A DNA stretch of 31,807 bases. It comes from JBCDCU01 sp039180865 (GTDB taxonomy: Bacteria > Pseudomonadota > Alphaproteobacteria > Rhizobiales > JACESI01). The position numbers were made by a program, and so were the translations under genes. Below are positions 25,553 through 31,807 of this stretch, piece by piece (position 1 is the first letter of the stretch; the number at the start of each line of letters is the position of its first letter). The notes beneath the pieces were generated by a model that worked only from the letters and a program-made list of their open reading frames with translations, searched no databases and was not told the origin of the DNA. Location of the stretch: positions 1 through 31,807 of the forward strand of contig JBCDCZ010000014.1 of NCBI GenBank assembly GCA_039180865.1. The letters run 5' to 3'.

Positions 25553-26623
25553 ATGAAAGCCTGGATGCTTGAAAAACCTGGCGGCAGCTTTGGCCTCGAA
25601 ACCCTGGACACGCCGGAAGCCACACCCGGCAGCGTGATCGCGGACATGAAAGCCACGCCCCTCCTCAGCTACACCCGTGCATATTTAAACGGTGACATGC
25701 CCTATGCCTATCCTGATCGACCCTTCATTCCCGGCACCAATGGCGTGGGCATTGTCAAGGCGGTGGGTGCTGGCGTCGATCACGTGAAGCCCGGTGACAG
25801 GGTGCTGGCCGATCCCTATCTGAAATCCTCCGCGCCCGTGGCCGACCCGGCCCAAATCCTGATCGGTCTCACCGGCATCAGCCCGGACAGCGGTCCAATG
25901 CTCCACGACTGGGCCGACGGCACCTGGACCCAGATCGCTCGCTTCCCCGCCAGTACGGTCTACCGAGCTGACGGGCTAGACGCCCACAATGACGAGGCGC
26001 TCTCGGCGATCGCCAAGTTCATCGTGCCCTTTGGCGGGCTGCGCAAGGGCGGCTTCGGTCCAGGCCAAACCCTGGTTGTCCACGGAGCGAAAGGATATTT
26101 CGGATCGGCGGCTGTTCTGCTGGGGCTGGCGCTGGGCGCGGAGAAGGTTATCGCGACAGGCCGCAGCATCGGTACACTGCAGGCGCTCGCCGATACTGCT
26201 GGCGATCGGGTGGCGCCGGTGGCCATGACAGGCGACGTTGAGCAGGACGCTGCCGCCATCAAGGACGCTGCGGGCGGACCGATCCATATGGCCTTTGACA
26301 TGGTGGGCGGCGCTTCCAGCGCCGAGGGCACGCTCGCCGCCCTCATGTCACTGAGCCGCGGCGGCATCTTGGTGCTCATGGGGTCGATGACCGTGCCCTT
26401 GCCGCTCCCCTATGGCGAGATGCTTCTCAACAATTGGCGCATCACCGGCAACTTCATGTACACGGTGGAGGATTTTCTCAACCTTCTTGCACTGATCCGG
26501 GCCGGTCATCTGGAATTAGGCCTCGTCAAAACAACGAGCTTCGCCTTCGAGGACATCGAGACGGCCATCAGCGCCGCTGGCAAGATGCGCGGCTTGGAAA
26601 ACGTCACGCTGATGATTGATTGA
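25553..26623 (+). CDS. MDR-superfamily oxidoreductase without zinc ligands
   Basis: A 356-residue medium-chain dehydrogenase/reductase. The GroES-like N-terminal domain includes RPFIPGTNGVGIVKAVGAGVDHVKPGDRV. The Rossmann domain begins near residue 170 (LVVHGAKGYFGSAAVLLGLALGAEKVIATG). The usual GHE and cysteine zinc ligands are absent, which points to the zinc-independent quinone-oxidoreductase or enoyl-reductase branch rather than a classical alcohol dehydrogenase. The ATG at 25553 has AAGGA at the right distance; ATG 25547 is in frame but too close. It is downstream of the SDR in one likely operon under the divergent LysR regulator. The pair could act in successive redox steps on one substrate; this is inference. 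Confidence 0.9.
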   Translation: MKAWMLEKPGGSFGLETLDTPEATPGSVIADMKATPLLSYTRAYLNGDMPYAYPDRPFIPGTNGVGIVKAVGAGVDHVKPGDRVLADPYLKSSAPVADPAQILIGLTGISPDSGPMLHDWADGTWTQIARFPASTVYRADGLDAHNDEALSAIAKFIVPFGGLRKGGFGPGQTLVVHGAKGYFGSAAVLLGLALGAEKVIATGRSIGTLQALADTAGDRVAPVAMTGDVEQDAAAIKDAAGGPIHMAFDMVGGASSAEGTLAALMSLSRGGILVLMGSMTVPLPLPYGEMLLNNWRITGNFMYTVEDFLNLLALIRAGHLELGLVKTTSFAFEDIETAISAAGKMRGLENVTLMID

Positions 26624-26734
26624 TGTCATCTGACGAAACCGAACCCAAAACCCGGCACTGCTTCTTATTTAGTGATGTGCCAGGTTTTGCCTTTTCCGGA
26701 GAAGCAGACATTCCTACAGTACGCAGCAACCGGT

Positions 26735-26816
26735 ACTTTAGGCTCATTCCAACCGTTCGCCGTGTTCACGCCGACGTCTTTCGTAGATTACCTTGCGCTA
26801 ACGCCGCAGCGATGAC
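26735..26816 (+). repeat. direct repeat copy A (about 82 nt)
   Basis: By eye roughly 80 percent identical to 29006-29088 in the same orientation. The best-matched blocks are GGCTCATTCC near the left, ACGTCTTTC in the middle, and CCTTGCGCT plus ACGCCGCAGCGATGAC at the right. It lies in the gap between the MDR gene and the secreted-protein gene. It appears noncoding. Confidence 0.7.
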
Positions 26817-26860
26817 GGTCTGTGGATTGAAAATCGCGTTACAGAAGGCGTTAGACCTTT

Positions 26861-27448
26861 CTACCGTGCCCCAGCATCAAGCCAGTAAACCAATCTATCA
26901 GCAGATATCTGGCTCAGGCTTTTGATTTCGGGAAGGTCTATGCCGTACCAGCGATTGAATCCACGGACTCTGTTTCCACGAACGAGATCGACAAATCGTT
27001 GAACCTTTCGGCCGGACTTCGGATCGACGACTTGCCAGGTATATTGACCAATCGCACCACTGGATGCGGGAATCGAATTCAATCTACCGGTAATGATGTA
27101 ATCGGGGTTTTCGTCAAGTCCGACGACTTTCACCTTATTCTTCGCCAAAAAACCTGGCGCATATTTGTTAATGGCATCGTTGTGCCTCGTAAGGCCGCCA
27201 CGAATGCGCTTGAAAGCTATTCGGGCTTTGCGGGCACTCACGCCGCTTTTATGAAACTTTCCGCCGCCGCGTGGAGCAAGGAGGTCTGGATTTTTGCGCG
27301 CGTTTGTTGTGTCGCCTGGGAAGACGCCCGTTGGACCATATCGGGTTTGTGCATCGACACCCGCAGAACTTGCAAATAATGCGGCAACAATAATACCCGC
27401 GAGAGCTGCCGATTTCTTCGATTTAAAGCATTCCCATAGGTATAACAT
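26861..27448 (-). CDS. secreted protein of unknown function
   Basis: A 195-residue protein with a clear signal peptide: a charged start (FKSKKS), a hydrophobic core (AALAGIIVAALFASS), and likely cleavage near VDAQ at residue 34. The mature part is basic. It has RKARIAFKRIRGGL, then a segment NPDYIITGRLNSIPASSGAIG, then YTWQVVDPKSGRKVQRFVDLV. The 'xPDYIITGRL ... W.VVDPKSG' pattern is reminiscent of periplasmic proteins of the CsgG/LpoB kind, but the match is too weak to assign. I chose the ATG at 27448, with GGGAAAG upstream, because the signal peptide begins there. No operon partner is evident; the neighbours are repeats and intergenic DNA. Confidence 0.65.
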   Translation of the reverse strand: MLYLWECFKSKKSAALAGIIVAALFASSAGVDAQTRYGPTGVFPGDTTNARKNPDLLAPRGGGKFHKSGVSARKARIAFKRIRGGLTRHNDAINKYAPGFLAKNKVKVVGLDENPDYIITGRLNSIPASSGAIGQYTWQVVDPKSGRKVQRFVDLVRGNRVRGFNRWYGIDLPEIKSLSQISADRLVYWLDAGAR

Positions 27449-27723
27449 TTTTCGGTCTTTCCCATTTGTTAGCGACCCTTCAGATGTTGGGTGATTGAGG
27501 TGACGTTGCAAAACACTCTGTTGTGAGCCTGATGTGTTAGCGGTCGGCCGATTGATCGCACAACGAGATCGAGGGAGGGTTTAGACAACGATTCCGGGGA
27601 CACCGGGCCGTTTGCTATATCGCTCGGATTGTCTTCAAAAAATGTCACTCGCAGCCCAAACCGGTCTTTGGACTTGCCATTGAGTGCTGCAGTGCGTTTT
27701 CCCGAAAGCTGCTGTTCGAATTA
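27449..27723. other. gene-free stretch upstream of the large palindrome
   Basis: This is the left part of a 691-nt gap (27449-28139) with no recognisable coding. It should hold the promoter of the secreted-protein gene at its left end. Open frames in it are short, lack good start sites and match no family. Confidence 0.5.
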
Positions 27724-28030
27724 GAGCGTTTCCAATGAAACTCGGATCAGTTTGATGGAATGGATTTTTCGGCCTGGCAAGGCGAACACCGAAGCGCGAT
27801 GCCGCAACATCGGGCGAGGATTTCAACGTAACCAGACCGGAAAAGGCACCCAAGCAGGCAAGTATATGATTTTGATTTCAAATCGAAAACTAAGATCATT
27901 TGAGCTTGATTCTTTTCGCCCTGGCGGCGTTGCGCACGGACTTGCGGTGCCCGCACCGCGGCACCGCACGCGCCTAGCCAGCGCAAAAATTCCCAGCGCT
28001 CAAACGATTCGAGTTTCATTGGGAACGCTC
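27724..28030. repeat. 307-nt imperfect palindrome (MITE-like)
   Basis: The left end begins GAGCGTTTCCAATGAAACTC and the right end, read on the other strand, begins GAGCGTTCCCAATGAAACTC. The match continues inward through ATTTTT and CTGGCWAGGCG blocks for about 65 nt with small gaps. The centre (27874-27884) is itself a palindrome, GATTTCAAATC, lying within 2 nt of the midpoint of the whole element. The complete element can fold into one long hairpin. No transposase is encoded. It may be a miniature inverted-repeat element or a structured noncoding region. Confidence 0.7.
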
Positions 28031-28139
28031 GAGCTACACGAGTTGGGGTCAAGATTTCGGGAATGCGGCCAAAGGAGGCGTCGCTGATGGCGCGCTCAAG
28101 GTCCGCAAAGAGCCCAAGACGGTCACAATTGAGAACGAT

Positions 28140-28898
28140 TTACGGAACAAGCCCACCTGAGATGGTCAGAACTGTTCCGGATACAAAAGCTGCGCCTGGC
28201 GACGCCAACCACAAAGCCGCCTCAGCTATATCCTCCGGTTCAGCGATGCGACCCAAAGGGGTCATAGCAGCGATGGAAGCAGGCCGCTCTGGATTGCCTT
28301 CGCGCTCGTGCAACTCGGTATTGGTAGTGCCCACCCGAATTGCAGACACGCGAATACCGAGCGGGCCCAACTCTTTGCCTGCACCGACCGTCAGCGTTTC
28401 TATTGCTCCTTTGGATGCAGCATAGTGAACGTATTCTCCCGGTGATCCAAGGATCGCGGCAATGGAAGACATATTGATGATTACACCGCCTTTGCCTCCT
28501 CGGTCGGTTCTCATGCGCCGCGCAGCTTCCTGGAGACAGAACACTGCTCCGAATACATTTGTGGCAAAGGTTCCAGACAGGGCCTCTTCTGAAACTTCAA
28601 TAATGGTAGCGGCTCCCCCGATAATACCGGCGTTGTTGACGAGACATGAAACTGAACCGAGAGAGCTCTCGCAGATATCAAACATCCGAGCCACAGCTGC
28701 ACGATCTCCTACGTTTGCGCAGGCAGCCAAAGCTTGGGCACCCACACCTTTGCATTGAGCAACAGTTTTGGCTGCACCCGCCGCATCGTGGTGATAGTTC
28801 ACACAAACATCATACCCAGCCCTCGCGAAGGCAATGGACGTCGCAGCGCCAATACCTTTGCTGGCACCTGTGATGAGTACTGTAGGACGATCAACCAT
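28140..28898 (-). CDS. SDR-family oxidoreductase (FabG-like)
   Basis: A 252-residue classical SDR. It has TGASKGIG at 10-17, NNAG at 88-91, Ser145, and Tyr159-x3-Lys163 (YAASK). The C-terminal SGTVLTISGGLVP closely resembles FabG-type 3-oxoacyl reductases and related sugar or steroid dehydrogenases. The usual N-P-G after the sixth strand is replaced by IRVGTTNTE. ATG 28898 begins directly at the first beta strand; the upstream ribosome binding site is weak. The gene is isolated between the large palindrome and direct repeat copy B, with no operon partner. It may have been brought in with the repeat-flanked block, but that is not proven. The substrate is unknown. Confidence 0.9.
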   Translation of the reverse strand: MVDRPTVLITGASKGIGAATSIAFARAGYDVCVNYHHDAAGAAKTVAQCKGVGAQALAACANVGDRAAVARMFDICESSLGSVSCLVNNAGIIGGAATIIEVSEEALSGTFATNVFGAVFCLQEAARRMRTDRGGKGGVIINMSSIAAILGSPGEYVHYAASKGAIETLTVGAGKELGPLGIRVSAIRVGTTNTELHEREGNPERPASIAAMTPLGRIAEPEDIAEAALWLASPGAAFVSGTVLTISGGLVP

Positions 28899-29341
28899 GC
28901 TGCACCGTTACACGTTCTCGATTTGGATTCCATATAGCCTACCGAGCGCCGTCGATGACGGTTTTCTCCGCGATGGTGCCTTTTGTTTATTTAACTGTAG
29001 TAGGCGCTTTGGGCTCATTCCGGCCGTTTGCGGTATTCGTGCAGAACGTCTTTCACAGATCACCTTGCGCTGACGCCGCAGCGATGACCGGCGTAAATCC
29101 AGGTCGCGACAAAGGCTGCGACGCTGCGGAATGACATTCAGACCCAAAACGATCCGATCAAGCTGAATGGGTAAAGCGCGAGTGTGGGAAGTGTGCGGGA
29201 CCAGTCGCAATCCGTGCTGCAAAAAGACGTCCCTTCCTAGAGTATCCAGCGCAAATCCGTGGTGATTGATCGCGGCTTTGCGCCTTGGTACCGTCTAATC
29301 TCATCGTGGCGGCGTGGCATGCTTCAAGAAGGTGGAATTGA
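28899..29341. other. 443-nt intergenic region before the cyclase
   Basis: It contains direct repeat copy B (29006-29088) and should contain the promoters of the divergent SDR and cyclase genes. I see no gene with family features, no tRNA and no strong hairpin in the remainder. Confidence 0.5.
29006..29088 (+). repeat. direct repeat copy B (about 83 nt)
   Basis: Same orientation as 26735-26816 and roughly 80 percent identical by eye, with one single-base indel. Shared blocks include GGCTCATTCC, ACGTCTTTC, CCTTGCGCT and ACGCCGCAGCGATGAC. The two copies flank the block holding the secreted-protein gene, the palindrome and the SDR. Confidence 0.7.
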
Positions 29342-31012
29342 GTGCTCCGAAGACTACATCTTGCAAGCGGTCTCATTCTCTTCTTTTACGTCACCACACA
29401 CCTGATCAATCACGCGCTTGGGCTCGTTTCACTCGGCGTCCTGGACAAAGGCGGCGCGTGGTTTTATTGGTTCTGGCGCAGTCCGGTCGCCTCAGCCGTC
29501 CTTTATACCGCGTTGGTCATCCATATCGCCCTCGCCTTTTGGTCAATCTACAGGCGCCGTACCTTTCAGTTGAAAGCTATCGATTGGCTTCAACTTCTTC
29601 TCGGGCTCTCCATTCCGCTTTTTCTTGCCTCCCACATTGCCCATACACGCGCTGCCTATGAGCTTTTCGGCCAGGTCGATACGTATACGCTGAAACTCAC
29701 GATCTTTTACGTTCTTGTGCCTCATCTGATTTATCAGCAAATGGCCCTGCTGGTTCTTGTCTGGGGTCACGGCATCATCGGAGTCCATCAATGGCTCAAG
29801 CTGAAAAGCAGCTATAAAAGGCTTCAGGGTGTTGTCTTCTTTGTTGCAATCCTGCTGCCGTGTGCTGCGCTTTCAGGCGTATGGGCGACCGGTCGGGACA
29901 TTGTCCGGCTGGCATCTGATCCCGATTGGCTGAACAGGATGCTGGCTCGCTCGAACCGCATCGATCTTGAAGAACTGCAAACCATTGTGAGGATCGAGAA
30001 CGCTATTTTGGCGGTTCTCGCTGCTTTGCTCTGCCTCGCTGTGGTCGGACGCTTCGTTCGGGACAACCTGGGACATCGTAATGAGCGTGTGCGTATTTCC
30101 TATCCGGAGCGCACGGTCACCGTTTCAAAGGGAACAAGTGTCCTCGAAGCCAGTATCCAGCACAGAATTCCCCATGCATCCGTTTGCGGTGGTCGTGGCC
30201 GGTGCTCAACCTGCCGGGTGATGGTTCAGGAGGGCCTCAATGACTTGCCGTCCGCCAAAGCTGACGAGGCAGGCGTTCTCCAGCGTATCAAGGCCCCGAA
30301 CAATGTTCGCCTTGCCTGCCAGATAAGACCGATGCGGGATGTAACCGCGGTGCCTTTGCTTTCCTCAACGACCACGGTCCGACCGGTGGCAGGTTCGGAG
30401 ACATATGTTCACGGCCAGGAACGCGAAATTGTGGTTTTATTTGCCGACTTGCGCGATTTCACCGCGATATCGGAACAAAAGCTACCCTATGATGTGGTCT
30501 TCCTGCTCAATCGCTACTTCGCTGTCATGGGCGGCGCCATAGGCAAGGCTGGCGGTCACGTCGACAAGTTCATCGGAGACGGGATCATGGCGCTCTTTGG
30601 CCTGGAAGGCGGCATTGAAGACGCAAGCCGTGCAGCGCTTCGGGCCGCGAGGAACATGGCAGAGGAACTGGACCGCCTTAACCAGGACCTCGCAGATGAC
30701 CTCCCGGCTCCCCTGCGCATGGGCATCGGCCTTTGCAATGGACCTGCTATTGTCGGTCAAATGGGGTATGGCGAAGCGAGCAGCCTGACGGCCATTGGGG
30801 ATACCGTGAATACGGCAAGTCGCCTGGAAACGGCCTGCAAATCCCACGGTGTGCAGCTCGTGTTATCGGAAGAGATTGCGCGATTGGCTAACATCCAGTC
30901 CGATCACTTCAAGACTGAAGAGATCGAGGTCCGCGGCCGCAAACAACCCATTCGCGTCGCCCTTGTTACGGATGCAAGTGTATTGGCTCTGGATGTGCCG
31001 GTATCAAGTTAG
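29342..31012 (+). CDS. redox-sensor adenylate cyclase: six-helix haem-type anchor + [2Fe-2S] + class III cyclase
   Basis: A 556-residue membrane protein that should make cAMP under redox control. Residues 1-235 hold about six helices with histidines placed like the haem-b ligands of SdhC/FrdC-type anchors (His20/24, 61, 98/101, 143/149). Residues 248-340 are a plant-type ferredoxin domain with Cys282, Cys288, Cys291 and Cys326 (VCGGRGRCSTC, then LACQI). Residues 360-545 are a class III cyclase with metal-binding Asp369 (FADLRDF) and Asp413 (GDG), adenine-selecting Lys409 and Asp487, and transition-state Asn490 and Arg494. All catalytic residues are present, so it should be active. The start is GTG 29342, with GAAGGTGG upstream. 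A dihaem-b cyclase (CyaC) is known in Sinorhizobium meliloti; the additional ferredoxin module here suggests electron input from quinol or a soluble donor. It is monocistronic. Confidence 0.93.
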   Translation: MLRRLHLASGLILFFYVTTHLINHALGLVSLGVLDKGGAWFYWFWRSPVASAVLYTALVIHIALAFWSIYRRRTFQLKAIDWLQLLLGLSIPLFLASHIAHTRAAYELFGQVDTYTLKLTIFYVLVPHLIYQQMALLVLVWGHGIIGVHQWLKLKSSYKRLQGVVFFVAILLPCAALSGVWATGRDIVRLASDPDWLNRMLARSNRIDLEELQTIVRIENAILAVLAALLCLAVVGRFVRDNLGHRNERVRISYPERTVTVSKGTSVLEASIQHRIPHASVCGGRGRCSTCRVMVQEGLNDLPSAKADEAGVLQRIKAPNNVRLACQIRPMRDVTAVPLLSSTTTVRPVAGSETYVHGQEREIVVLFADLRDFTAISEQKLPYDVVFLLNRYFAVMGGAIGKAGGHVDKFIGDGIMALFGLEGGIEDASRAALRAARNMAEELDRLNQDLADDLPAPLRMGIGLCNGPAIVGQMGYGEASSLTAIGDTVNTASRLETACKSHGVQLVLSEEIARLANIQSDHFKTEEIEVRGRKQPIRVALVTDASVLALDVPVSS

Positions 31013-31123
31013 ACGAGGGTCCCGATTTCGAGGCGTCGGACGTAGATGTCGAACTGATAGAAGTATGCACCCATTCATCCTCCGTCACGAAGTGATGAAC
31101 CGCGTTCCTTGCTCTACCGGCCA

Positions 31124-31807
31124 CTATGTTCCGCCCTTCCCAGCCCTCCCAACCGCAGATCGCATCTGCAAGAGCGCGCTCAGCATGTGCTGTACATAGT
31201 CGATCCGCACCTCACCCAAACGCCGGTTAAACGCCTCTTCACGCCGGTTTTGTGGTTTTTCGATTTTCCGTGTTCCGCGTGGCATGCCGCCAACCAGAAG
31301 GCCTTCGTTAATCTGGGCGGATATCAAAAAATCCGCACCCATCATCGCGGCGTTTTCGATATCGCGCCGCAGCCTTTCGTCACCCGCAAAGATCGTGTGG
31401 GCTGCAAGAAGCCCCTCAAGGCGGGTGGCCGTTGGCGTTGTACGTCCCTCCGGCGTGAAGCCACCATCGAAAGACGGATCATCGCTTATTACCTGTTCCG
31501 ACAAAATATGCTCGACGATCTGCCTTGCATGAAAGGCGAGCGGTGCCCGTTCATCCGGCGATATATGAGGCCAGATTTTTTCCGTCGCGAGCAAGGCCCA
31601 GTGATCCGCCGGGACAGTGCCGGCAAACCGGCGATCCTGCGAAAGGCGGAGGAGCGCGCGATATCCGCCCTCAAGCCATCTCTCCTCCCCGGTGATCTCA
31701 AAAAGCATGACGAGGCCAAGCGCTGCTTCTCCGGGATAATAAAGGGAAACCCAGTCCCCGCGTTTGCCGCCTTCAGATGGTGTATATTTAGAATAAAAGC
31801 TGCCGTC
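31124..31807 (-). CDS. C-terminal part of a conserved protein, probable alpha/alpha-barrel (cut by window)
   Basis: The open frame runs to the right edge, giving 227 visible residues; the ATG at 31708 is internal because the frame upstream reads well (DGSFYSKYTPSEGGKRGDW, then VSLYYPGEAALGLVMLFEIT). The repeating helix pattern (GEAALGLVMLFEITGEERWLEGGYRAL, TPTATRLEGLLAAHTIF, AAMMGADFLISAQ) with a DHWALLATEKI segment resembles the (alpha/alpha)6 barrels of glycoside hydrolase-like or epimerase-like proteins. I recall uncharacterised proteins with this PGEA...LY/FE.TG pattern but cannot give a name. The C-terminus has GGMPRGTR and RIDYVQHMLSALLQ. The function is unknown, and the N-terminal domain lies outside the window. 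Confidence 0.7.
   Translation of the reverse strand, partial: DGSFYSKYTPSEGGKRGDWVSLYYPGEAALGLVMLFEITGEERWLEGGYRALLRLSQDRRFAGTVPADHWALLATEKIWPHISPDERAPLAFHARQIVEHILSEQVISDDPSFDGGFTPEGRTTPTATRLEGLLAAHTIFAGDERLRRDIENAAMMGADFLISAQINEGLLVGGMPRGTRKIEKPQNRREEAFNRRLGEVRIDYVQHMLSALLQMRSAVGRAGKGGT

Noticed and set aside
26620..26925. 101-codon open frame after the MDR gene
   Set aside because: It overlaps direct repeat copy A and the 3' end of the secreted-protein gene and has no domain. The repeat in copy B does not keep the same frame open to the end.
27752..28087. 111-codon open frame on the + strand
   Set aside because: It lies almost wholly inside the large palindrome and codes for an Arg-rich sequence with no family features; the palindrome explains it better.
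1..31807. CRISPR arrays, tRNA or rRNA genes, insertion sequences with transposases, prophage
   Set aside because: No regularly spaced repeats, cloverleaf sequences, transposase or phage motifs were seen on either strand.

Overview
The window looks like a chromosomal segment of an aerobic Gram-negative bacterium, most likely an alphaproteobacterium. The signs are STN-domain TonB-dependent receptors with a FecI/FecR pair, several LysR-type regulators each beside one enzyme gene, many SDR enzymes, and a haem-anchored class III adenylate cyclase of a kind known from Rhizobiales. This placement is an inference from gene content; no rRNA or tRNA gene was seen. Both window edges cut genes.

Region 1 (1-9013) is an outer-membrane uptake locus. 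A 5'-truncated STN/TonB-dependent receptor is followed by a C-terminal scrap of another receptor, a small membrane protein and a PepSY-TM protein, all on the + strand. A second, clearly paralogous receptor converges on them and lies downstream of its anti-sigma factor (FecR) and ECF sigma factor (FecI). The likely role is regulated import of an iron chelate, haem or a similar ligand, with PepSY as inner-membrane partner.

Region 2 (9202-17410) is ordinary accessory metabolism and stress. It holds a CPA1-type cation/proton antiporter, a SnoaL-like protein divergent from a LysR regulator with a good T-N11-A operator between them, a DUF2798-like membrane protein, an SDR translationally overlapped with a DMT exporter, a conserved hypothetical, a class A beta-lactamase with an RTG motif, and an aldehyde dehydrogenase.

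Region 3 (17590-21158) is a compact module: a GhrA-like 2-hydroxyacid dehydrogenase, a class I/II PLP aminotransferase and a RidA-family protein in one operon, with a LysR regulator divergent. The RidA reading frame begins at an ATGA overlap with the aminotransferase stop but carries an in-frame TGA at codon 22. The normal RidA N-terminus is readable on both sides of that stop.

Region 4 (21530-26623) has a SnoaL-FMO fusion flavoprotein with its own terminator, then a LysR regulator divergent from an SDR/MDR oxidoreductase pair, with a near-perfect LysR operator (AGCCAT-N11-ATGGCT) between them.

Region 5 (26624-31807) is looser. It contains an orphan secreted protein, a 307-nt imperfect palindrome in a 691-nt gene-free stretch, an SDR, and two similar direct repeats of about 82 nt that bracket this block. 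It ends with a striking redox-sensor cyclase (six-helix membrane anchor with paired histidines, then a [2Fe-2S] ferredoxin domain, then a class III adenylate cyclase) and the 3' part of a conserved gene that runs off the edge.

The best candidates for unusual biology are the three-module redox cyclase, the interrupted RidA gene in the transaminase/reductase operon, and the large palindrome. All functions are read from motifs by eye; no database search was run.
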